This document shows, in pieces, positions 1 through 6,800 of a DNA stretch of 7,373 nucleotides. The translations under genes and the position numbers were made by a program. The stretch lies in assembly GCA_023392645.1 (NCBI GenBank), contig JAEVYR010000581.1:1-7373 (forward strand), written 5' to 3'. The DNA comes from Chloroflexota bacterium (lineage in GTDB: Bacteria; Chloroflexota; Chloroflexia; Thermomicrobiales; UBA6265). The notes under the pieces are model-generated. The model had not been told where the DNA came from, ran no database searches, and worked only from the letters and a program-made list of their open reading frames with translations. Position 1 is the stretch's first letter; each line of letters opens with the position of its first letter.

Positions 1-651
1 GCGCTTGCCGGGCTGCTGGCGCTGCCGCTGACGCGGCGGCGCCTGGTGGGCGTGGCGACGGCGCTCCCGGCGGCCGGCGTGGTTGGTCGGGCGCTGGCGC
101 AGGACGGCGACCAGGTGATCGAGCCGATCGACGGCACCACCGGGCCCGCGGTCGCGCCGGGGCCGCTCTGCCTTCCCTCGGCCGGTGATGGCTGCGTGCG
201 AGGACCGGTGCCGGCGACACTGCGCATCGACACCATCGGCGTCGATGCGCCGGTCGAGATTCTCGAAACCATCGCCGGGGAGATGCAACAACCGACCGAT
301 GCGACACATGTCGCCTGGTACAAGGAAACCGCCCGCCTCGGCGAGCCCGGCAACATGTTGCTCGCCGGCCATCTCAACTGGTGGGGCGTGCCGGAGGCCG
401 TGTTCTACAACCTCGGCATGCTGGCGGCAGGAGAGGAGATCATCGCCGGGGACCACGACGGCGCTCGGTGGGTCTACCTGGTGGAATGGGTCCGCCAGGT
501 TCCGGGCGGCGAAGAGCCCGACGACGAGGTGCTCGGCGCGACGGCGTGGCCGGCGGTGACGTTGATCACCTGCGGCGGCACCTGGGACAGCGCCGCCAGC
601 GCGTACGACCAGCGGACCGTCGTCCGCGCGAATCTTGTCGAGTCCGCCTGA
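1..651 (+). CDS. Sortase family transpeptidase (class E/F-like), 5' end outside the window
   Basis: Sortases are exported cysteine transpeptidases that cleave a C-terminal sorting signal in surface proteins and join them to the cell envelope or to other subunits. The reading frame is open from base 1 to the TGA at 649-651, giving 216 visible residues. Counting from the first codon, the active-site residues are His124 in LLAGHLNWWG, Cys191 in TLITCGG and Arg205 in YDQRTVV, in the order and spacing of the sortase fold. An earlier strand, LRIDTIGVDAPV, matches the usual start of the catalytic barrel. The N-terminus reads TRRRLVGVATALPAAGVVG and then ALA-QDG, which looks like a signal peptide with an arginine-rich, possibly Tat-type, n-region. 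A GTG at 46 could start the gene but would remove these arginines, so I prefer a start upstream of the window. The compact size and single TLxTC motif suggest class E or F rather than A or B; the subclass is uncertain. A surface protein is encoded 3.2 kb downstream on the same strand. Confidence 0.88.
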   Translation, partial: ALAGLLALPLTRRRLVGVATALPAAGVVGRALAQDGDQVIEPIDGTTGPAVAPGPLCLPSAGDGCVRGPVPATLRIDTIGVDAPVEILETIAGEMQQPTDATHVAWYKETARLGEPGNMLLAGHLNWWGVPEAVFYNLGMLAAGEEIIAGDHDGARWVYLVEWVRQVPGGEEPDDEVLGATAWPAVTLITCGGTWDSAASAYDQRTVVRANLVESA

Positions 652-709
652 TCGCGACCCCGCGACGGCGATTGCTCCGGCAGGCGCCCGACGGATTGCA
701 CGATTCCGT

Positions 710-779
710 GATCAACGCTGACGTTCGTCAGGAACGCGACCTTCGTACGATGTGCCGCGGCGTTGGGTGTCAGATGATC
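710..779 (+). promoter_or_regulatory. Repeat core copy 1 with inverted flanks, upstream of the regulator
   Basis: The core at 731-758 contains GGAA, a two-base gap, CGACCTTcGTACGATG and then tGCCGC. The same core occurs at 3555-3583 before the surface-protein gene; from CGACCTT onward 20 of 22 positions match. TACGAT at 746-751 resembles a -10 hexamer of high-GC bacteria, but I see no good -35 at 16-18 bases upstream. The core is flanked by an imperfect inverted repeat, GATCA-acg-CTGAC (710-722) and GTCAG-a-TGATC (769-779). The core ends about 200 bases before the regulator start codon. It could be a promoter, a protein-binding site or part of a structured leader. The repetition is seen directly; the function is inferred. 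Confidence 0.45.
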
Positions 780-783
780 GCAG

Positions 784-826
784 GGAGCCCGGCCGCCGGC
801 CAGGGAGGGCGAGGCGGCCGGGCTCC
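784..826. repeat. Perfect 14-bp inverted repeat (strong hairpin)
   Basis: GGAGCCCGGCCGCC at 784-797 is exactly complementary to 813-826 across a 15-base loop. The stem would be very stable in RNA. No run of T follows, so it is not a normal intrinsic terminator. It lies 133 bases after the sortase stop and 137 bases before the regulator start. It could protect the 3' end of the sortase message, attenuate read-through into the regulator, or be a protein-binding palindrome. Confidence 0.6.
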
Positions 827-925
827 ACCTGCTCCCGCTCGCGCCACGAGCGCACCATCCGTTCGTGGCGGGCATTGCTGTGGGTCGAAGCCAGTTGACA
901 TGGGTCGGGTCGTCCGCCAAGGTAT

Positions 926-952
926 GACGATACACACATTCATCGTCGTGTG
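926..952. promoter_or_regulatory. Short inverted repeat before the regulator gene, candidate operator
   Basis: GACGAT (926-931) and ATCGTC (942-947) form a perfect inverted repeat around a 10-base spacer. Interleaved with it, CACAC (933-937) pairs with GTGTG (948-952). The element ends 10 bases before the preferred start codon, where a bound protein or RNA fold could affect initiation. A consensus-like TTGACA lies at 895-900, but the nearest -10-like hexamer, TATGAC at 923-928, is 22 bases away, too far for a standard promoter. LuxR-type regulators often bind inverted repeats of about 20 bp, so autoregulation is possible but unproven. Confidence 0.3.
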
Positions 953-962
953 AGCGGATGCC

Positions 963-3389
963 ATGGTGATCTCCCTGCCAACCCGGCGACAGCAACGCAT
1001 ACCCATGCCGCGAACGCCGCTGATAGGGCGGCGGACCGAGATTGCGGAGATCACGGAGGTGCTCGAGCATCCCGACACGGCGGTGCTCACCCTGACCGGT
1101 CCGGGTGGCGTGGGCAAGACGCGTCTCGCGCACCATCTGGCCGTCGTTGGGCGCGACGTGTTCTCCGATGGCGTCATCTTTGTGCCACTGGCGTCGGTCG
1201 GGGACCCGAGCGATCTGCTTGGTGCGGTGGGGGCCGTGCTCGATGTTCACCAGGTGGGCGAGTCGCCGCTTGTCGGCGAGCTCGCTGGCGCGCTCGCCGA
1301 CATGGAGGTGTTGCTGATCCTCGATAACTGCGAGCACCTGCTCGACGGCGTCGGCGCGATCGCCGAGTTGATCGCGCTGCTGCCAGCGCTGACGGTGCTC
1401 GCCACCAGCCGGACGCGGCTGGGGCTCGCCGCCGAGCGGATCTATCCCATCGCGCCGCTGCGGTTGCCGGCGGCCGGCGAGCCGTTGGCGTGGGAGCTCG
1501 ATCGCGCTCCCGACTCCCTCAAGCTGTTCGCCGGTCGCGCGGGCGCGATCCGGCCCGATTTCGTGCTCGACGCCGGCAACGTCGCCGCCGTCGCGGATAT
1601 TTGCCGGCGCCTGGATGGCCTGCCGCTGGCGATCGAGCTCGCCGCCGCCTACACCGGTGCGCTCTCGGTCGACGCACTGCGAGACCGGTTGGAGGCCGGC
1701 ATGCTCTCGACGCTCGCCGCCAGCGGACCGGACCGGCCGGAACGGCATCGCACCATGCGGGCGGCGATCGCCTGGAGCTACGACCTGCTCGCCGCGCAGG
1801 AGCAACGCTTCTTCACCTGCTGCTCCGTTTTCGCCGGCGGGTTCACGCTGGATGCGATCGAGCGCGTCTGGGCGGCGTGTGGCGATTCGCGTGTGTCGGC
1901 ACTGGACGGCCTGACGGCGCTGGTTGACCGGAGCCTGTTGCGCCCACTGGATCGAGATAGCGACGCCACGCGCTACCTGATGCTGGAAACGATCCGCGAG
2001 TTCGCGCGGGAACGCCTCGACGCGTCCGGCGACGGAGCGACCCTGCGGCGCCATCATGCCGAATGGGCACTGGCGCTGGCGGAGACCGCGCAACAGGAGC
2101 TGTTTGGGCCTGACCAGGCGATCTGGGCACACCGGCTCGCCGCCGATCACGACAATCTTCGCGCCGCGCTCTCGTGGGCCATCAGGAACGACCCGGTGCT
2201 TGCCGTGCGCCTCGCCAGCGCCCTGTGGTTCTTCTGGTATGCCGAGGGCGATCTGGTCGGGGGGCGACGCTGGCTGGAGCGCGCGCTCGCTGCCGGCTCC
2301 GCCGCGCCACCGGCCCTGCGTGCGCTGGCGATGAACAATCTCGGCAACCTGACCTACGAGATGGGCGACCTTGCGCGCGCTCAGGAGCTGTACGAAGGCA
2401 GCCTCGCGCTCCGCACCGAGCTCGGTGACCGGGGTGGCATGGCCGACTCGCTCAACAACCTCGGCATGCTCGCGACTGCTCGCGGCGACCTCGCCGGCGG
2501 TCGTGAGCGGCTGGAGGCAAGCATCGCGATCCGCACAGACATGGGCCAGCCGCACGGCTCCGCGCCGACGTTCAATAACCTCGGTGATATCGCCATCCTC
2601 GAAGGAAACAGCGAGCTGGCCCGCGCCAACAACGAACGGGCAATGGCGCTGGGCCGCGAGTGGGGCAACACGCGCCGGGTGGCGCACTCGTTGCACAACA
2701 TCGGGTTGGCCCACCGATGTGCCGGCGACGACGACGCGGCCGTGGCGCTGTTCGAGGACAGCCTCGCGTTGTTCCGCGAGGTCGACGAGAAATCGGGCAT
2801 CGCGGCCGTGATGCACAACCTCGGGCGGGTCGCGGCGCGGCAGGGAGCGATCGAAACCGCGGTGGGCCACTTCGTGCGCGCGCTCGAGCTGTATCGTCAG
2901 GGGCTCGATCGACGCGGGCTGGTACGGTGCCTGGAGGCGGTCGCGCTGATCGCGGAAGCCAGGGGCGATGATGACGCGTTCGCTCGGCTGCTCGGCGCCG
3001 CGACGGTGATGCGGGGCGCCCTGCAGTTGCTGCAGCCGCCGATGGATCGCGACGACGTGGCCGCCGCCGAGGATCGCGCGCGGTCCCGACTCGGCGAGGC
3101 TGGCTACGAGGCGGCGCGCGCGGCCGGCAGCGCGATGCGGCGTGACCAGACGGTCGATGTCGCGCTGTCGGTGCTGTCTGCCCCGGTCGCCGGGCAATCG
3201 CCATTGAGCCGTCGCGAGCGGGAGGTGCTCCGGCTGATCGCGCAGGGTCGCTCGAACCAGGAGATCGCGGACGCGCTGTTCATCAGCATACGCACGGTCA
3301 AGGCGCACGTCACCAACATTTTCACCAAGGTGGGCGTGTCATCCCGCTCGGCCGCGGCGGCCTGGGCGCATCGGCACGAAATGGCCTGA
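963..3389 (+). CDS. STAND-type ATPase / TPR / LuxR-family transcriptional regulator
   Basis: This 808-residue cytoplasmic regulator belongs to the large ATP-binding LuxR group (MalT/LAL-like architecture), in which nucleotide and ligand binding switch on a C-terminal DNA-binding domain. The ATPase part shows LIGRRTE near residue 20, Walker A GPGGVGKT at 46-53, a Walker B-like LLILDNCEHL with Asp121, a sensor-like ATSR at 147-150 and the NB-ARC-type GLPLAIELAA from 219. A winged-helix-like linker follows. TPRs begin with NNLG/HNLG-type helices at 458, 498, 538, 578 and 618, exactly 40 residues apart. Residues 748-808 form the LuxR helix-turn-helix, beginning LSRREREVL and containing SNQEIADALFIS and RTVKAHV. 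An in-frame stop at 951-953 limits the start to ATG 963, GTG 966 or ATG 1005. None has a strong ribosome binding site; 963 is kept because it is the longest and retains an LP...LIGR lead-in common in relatives. It lies between a sortase and a surface-protein gene on the same strand, so surface-protein control is a reasonable guess. The inducer cannot be read from the sequence. Confidence 0.92.
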   Translation: MVISLPTRRQQRIPMPRTPLIGRRTEIAEITEVLEHPDTAVLTLTGPGGVGKTRLAHHLAVVGRDVFSDGVIFVPLASVGDPSDLLGAVGAVLDVHQVGESPLVGELAGALADMEVLLILDNCEHLLDGVGAIAELIALLPALTVLATSRTRLGLAAERIYPIAPLRLPAAGEPLAWELDRAPDSLKLFAGRAGAIRPDFVLDAGNVAAVADICRRLDGLPLAIELAAAYTGALSVDALRDRLEAGMLSTLAASGPDRPERHRTMRAAIAWSYDLLAAQEQRFFTCCSVFAGGFTLDAIERVWAACGDSRVSALDGLTALVDRSLLRPLDRDSDATRYLMLETIREFARERLDASGDGATLRRHHAEWALALAETAQQELFGPDQAIWAHRLAADHDNLRAALSWAIRNDPVLAVRLASALWFFWYAEGDLVGGRRWLERALAAGSAAPPALRALAMNNLGNLTYEMGDLARAQELYEGSLALRTELGDRGGMADSLNNLGMLATARGDLAGGRERLEASIAIRTDMGQPHGSAPTFNNLGDIAILEGNSELARANNERAMALGREWGNTRRVAHSLHNIGLAHRCAGDDDAAVALFEDSLALFREVDEKSGIAAVMHNLGRVAARQGAIETAVGHFVRALELYRQGLDRRGLVRCLEAVALIAEARGDDDAFARLLGAATVMRGALQLLQPPMDRDDVAAAEDRARSRLGEAGYEAARAAGSAMRRDQTVDVALSVLSAPVAGQSPLSRREREVLRLIAQGRSNQEIADALFISIRTVKAHVTNIFTKVGVSSRSAAAAWAHRHEMA

Positions 3390-3537
3390 ATCCACAGGAA
3401 ATCCCGAGAAACCGAATCGTCGACCCGGGCGTTGGCACGAGTGACGCATGCTGTGGCGAACCCGCAAGGGGCGTCCATACGACGCTGTGCCAGGGCGCGC
3501 CTGCGGGATCGCCGGGCGCTCCGCGAGAGCGCACCGG

Positions 3538-3597
3538 TCCGACCCGGCCTGACCGGAAATACGACCTTGGTACGATGCGCCGCTCCGCCGGGTCGGA
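3538..3597 (+). promoter_or_regulatory. Repeat core copy 2 with inverted flanks, upstream of the surface-protein gene
   Basis: The core at 3555-3583 repeats the one at 731-758: GGAA, a three-base gap, CGACCTTgGTACGATG and cGCCGC. It is enclosed by a perfect 11-bp inverted repeat, TCCGACCCGGC (3538-3548) and GCCGGGTCGGA (3587-3597). The arm sequences differ from those around copy 1, while the core is nearly unchanged. In this copy TACGAT (3571-3576) has a CTGACC at 3549-3554 with a 16-base spacer, which could act as a sigma70-type promoter. The core ends about 230 bases before the surface-protein start, a distance similar to that of copy 1 from its gene. Confidence 0.45.
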
Positions 3598-3678
3598 GCA
3601 TCATGCGTAGGTGACGCTCGGTGCCGGCCGCGTCTGGCTCGGGCGTGTGGTGCGTGGGTCTCAATCGACGATTGTCTG

Positions 3679-3707
3679 GTGACAACGTGAGGCGAAACAC
3701 CTATGAT
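3679..3707 (+). promoter_or_regulatory. Sigma70-type promoter for the surface-protein gene
   Basis: GTGACA at 3679-3684 and TATGAT at 3702-3707 are separated by 17 bases. Each differs from the TTGACA/TATAAT consensus by one base. Transcription would start near 3714, giving an untranslated leader of about 100 bases. This is the best promoter match I found in the window. Confidence 0.6.
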
Positions 3708-3739
3708 GGTAGCCACGGGTCTCTTTGGACATGACGCAT

Positions 3740-3763
3740 CTCCCCCACAAGTGTGTGGAGGGG
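3740..3763 (+). other. Leader hairpin in the surface-protein message
   Basis: CTCCCCCACA (3740-3749) can pair with TGTGGAGGGG (3754-3763) over a 4-base loop. This gives five base pairs, one C-A mismatch, then four pairs including one T-G. It would lie near the 5' end of the predicted transcript, upstream of and separate from the ribosome binding site. No T-tract follows, so it more likely stabilises the 5' end than terminates transcription. Confidence 0.4.
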
Positions 3764-3798
3764 GCGGTTGGAATTGGGCATCTGTCGCCAGGGCAACC

Positions 3799-3807
3799 AG
3801 GAGGAGG
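3799..3807 (+). promoter_or_regulatory. Strong ribosome binding site
   Basis: AGGAGGAGG ends five bases before ATG 3813. It is the strongest Shine-Dalgarno match in the window and fixes the start of the long surface-protein frame. Confidence 0.85.
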
Positions 3808-3812
3808 CAGGC

Positions 3813-6800
3813 ATGAGGTACCGGCGTGGATCATCACCCGGCCGCGCGGTTGGTCACTCCCGAATCGTGTTCCTGTTTTCGATGTTCGCCATTGTCGCTT
3901 CGCTGCTCATGCCGGTGCTCACGCTGACGGCGTCCGATGCGGCGGCACAGGGGGTGCCTCCGGACTGCGATCCCGGGTTCGTCGTCAGCGACGACCAGAC
4001 CACCTGCGTTCCCGATCCGAACCAGGGCGCCACCGATACCGCCACCGCGACGGAGACGGCGACCGCCACCGAGACGCAGGCGCAGGTCGACCCAACCTAC
4101 GTCTACATCGACAAGTACGATTGCCCGACCGACACCGATTGGTCGACGGTAAATGACCTCGGCACGTTCCTGCAGGGATGCAGCCCGAACCAGACGCCGG
4201 TCACGATGACCGTCAATGGCGAGCCGCAGCAGATCAGCGCGAGCGGCCAGTGGGGGCCGTACCAGGATCTCGCCAGCATCCCGATGTCCGAGGAGGTCAA
4301 CCCCAACTACAACCTGCCGCACTGGTTCTGTGGCACGTTCACCGGCGGCGGCACGCCGGCCATGAACGACCTTGGCGCGTCGGCGTCGGTGACGCCGAAC
4401 GTCGCCCCGGGCGAGTCGATCTCCTGCCAGGTGTTCAACACCCAGCAGCCGACCGACCAATACGGCAGCGTCATCCTCCACAAGTTCGCCTGCCCGGACG
4501 CCGCGACCTTCGACGATCCGACCCAGGCCACCATCGACCAGCTGCAGCAGGAATGCCAGCAGCCGCTGGGTGGCGTGGCGTTCGACTATGAGCAGAACGG
4601 CCAGTCGGTGCAGCAGCTCGTGACGGACCAGTCCGGCATGGCCCAATGGGACCAGGCACCGGTTGGTCAGTACACGCTGCGCGAGCAGCTTCCCGTCGGC
4701 TACGGCAGCGCCGTGGTTCACTGCTCGTACCATGAAGCCAACCAGGGCAATTTCGTCGGTCAATCCCAGCCGGTCCTGATGGACGACGCGTCCTCATGGA
4801 GCGGCACGATGGACGCCGGCAACGTTCTTGATTGCTACGTCTTCAATATTCCCAACGACCAGCTCCAGCTCATGAAGCACTGGTGCGCGGCGGACTTCAC
4901 CGCGCCCGAAAACGCCACCGAGCAGGACTACCAGGGCTGCGCGGAGATGCCGGGCGCGCAGATCACCTGGCGCGTGGCCCTGCAGGCCAACGATCAGGAG
5001 ATCACGTCGCTCGCGCCCGACCCCACGACCGGCTACGCCGGCTTCGGCGAGCTGGAGCAGGATCAGCCGCTCACGGTGCTCGAACAGTTGCCGGACGGCT
5101 CCGGTTACGGCGCACCGGCCGTGTTCTGCGCGGAGTTCCAGCGCGGCGGCAACGGGCAGCCAACCACCATGGTGTCGTACGACCCGACGACCGGCGCCCA
5201 GTGGACCCCGCGAGACGGTTATTTCCTCTCCTGTGGCTTCTACAACATCCCCGAGGGCGGATTTGACACGCAGGCGATCGGCAACAGCTTCACGCTTTAC
5301 AAGTGGCAATGCGATCCCGGCACGATGACCGGGCAGCCGATCGAGTATTACCAGGGCGGACAGGAAAGCCAGGATACCGATCCCTGCGAGACCGAGCACA
5401 TGGATGTCCCGTTCACCGTCACGGACGCGAACGGCGATCACCCCCAGAACACGGTGCACAACACGACCTGGGACGATCTCGCCTGGCCGCAGCAAGGGGC
5501 GATCCAGGTCCAGGAATCCATCCCGACCGGCTACGGCGAGCCGATGGTGTGGTGCTGGTACAACGATGGCGATCCGCAGCCCGTCACCACGGCGAACGGC
5601 TTGCTGGAGTTCCCGACCCCGCCGGACGGTCCGTGGAACTTCTACTGCAACTGGTACAACATCCCGACCGGTGGCGAAACCGGCGACACCGGCCAGATCG
5701 TGATCGAGAAGTACTGGTGCCCGCCGGTCCTCAACTTCGTGCAGACGCCGACCCGCGCCGATATGATGGGCGCGTGCCAGGAGCAGCCGACCGACGGCGC
5801 GAACTTCTCGCTGACCGGACCGACCGCGTCGCCGCAGACATGGCCCGAGATGCAGCCGAGCGGCGCTCCGCCGCAATCGTTCACCTGGACCGACCTGCCG
5901 GCCGGTGAGTACACCGTCACCGAGAGCGGTCTCGGCGCGGGCTGGACTTCGACAGTCTACTGCCACGCGTCCAGCGGCCAGGAAAACGGCGCGTCCGACG
6001 ACGAGATGCTGACCGGTCCGAGCGTCACACGGACGCTGCAGGCCGGCTACACGATCGACTGCGCCTGGTTCAACCAGCCGGGCGAGACGAACGAAAACTC
6101 GGTCACGATCTACAAGTGGCAGTGCGAGCCGGGCACGGAGCCCGGGCAGAGCCAGGAGTACTACCAGGGCGGTCTGCCCGACCAGGAAACCGGCCCCTGC
6201 GAAACGGTCCATGGCGGCGTGCCGGTCCACCTGATCGACGGCAGCCCGGACCGCCCGCATGACGACGTCACGTCGCACAACACCCCGTCCTGGAGCGGCG
6301 TCGTGCTGGACGCGAACGGATCGTTCCAGGTCCAGATGGACGAGCCAGCCGGGTTTGGAACGCCGATGGTGTTCTGCCGCACGCTCGATGACGAGCAGTC
6401 CACCGCCGTGGATGCCACCGGCGGGCTGATCACGATCACGCCGGCCGGCGAGCCGTTCGCCTACCAGTGCGACTGGTACAACATCCCCGAGGATCAGTAC
6501 CAGCTCCACCTCGTGAAGTTCACCTGCGACGCCACGGTCGATCGCAACCTCGGGCTGCCGGATCTCGGCTCCAACCCGGGCTGCGCTCCCGCCGGCGGCG
6601 TGTCGTTCACGGCCTCGTTCGGCATGACGCCGGGCTCGGCCAGTTACACCGACGCCAACGGCGAGATCCACTGGCTCGATGTGCCGGGTGGCCCGTGGTC
6701 CCTGACCGAAGGCATGATGACGGGCTACCAACAGCCGAAGGTGTACTGCGGCCCGCCGCAGACCACGGAAGCGCCGGAGGTGCCGGTCTCGGATGACTGG

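Larger units (their letters stand above)
652..962. other. Intergenic region between sortase and regulator
   Basis: These 311 bases show no convincing gene. They hold, in order, a promoter-like core with inverted flanks that recurs before the surface-protein gene, a perfect 14-bp inverted repeat, an isolated TTGACA at 895-900 and a short inverted repeat just before the regulator start. A frame from ATG 774 to the stop at 951-953 would encode about 59 residues rich in Gly, Ala, Arg and Pro. It has no ribosome binding site or recognisable motif and spans the hairpin, so it is not called. No T-rich intrinsic terminator for the sortase gene is visible. Confidence 0.7.
3390..3812. other. Intergenic region between regulator and surface-protein gene
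   Basis: These 423 bases contain no supported gene. They hold a 6-bp hairpin (GCGCTC/GAGCGC, 3516-3532) without a T-tract, the second copy of the repeat core inside an 11-bp inverted repeat, a good sigma70-type promoter at 3679-3707, a leader hairpin at 3740-3763 and a strong ribosome binding site at 3799-3807. No clear intrinsic terminator for the regulator gene is visible. Confidence 0.7.

Noticed and set aside
774..953. A small open frame before the regulator, about 59 residues
   Set aside because: It has no ribosome binding site and biased composition, and it spans a perfect hairpin. It is part of a longer shadow frame that overlaps the sortase gene.
474..3308. A 944-codon open frame on the minus strand
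   Set aside because: It lies opposite the regulator gene, whose domains are clear, and it also overlaps the sortase 3' end. Its product is rich in Arg, Gln, His and Ala with no recognisable domain, as expected for antisense frames in GC-rich coding DNA.
3516..3532. Hairpin GCGCTC/GAGCGC as a terminator for the regulator gene
   Set aside because: The stem is only 6 bp, lies 127 bases after the stop and has no T-tract.
3725..4156. A 143-codon plus-strand frame overlapping the start of the surface-protein gene
   Set aside because: Its product is rich in Arg, His and Gly without a motif, and the overlapping frame from 3813 has far better support.
3834..4763. A 309-codon open frame on the minus strand
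   Set aside because: It is another GC-driven shadow of the surface-protein gene, Arg- and Val-rich with no motif.
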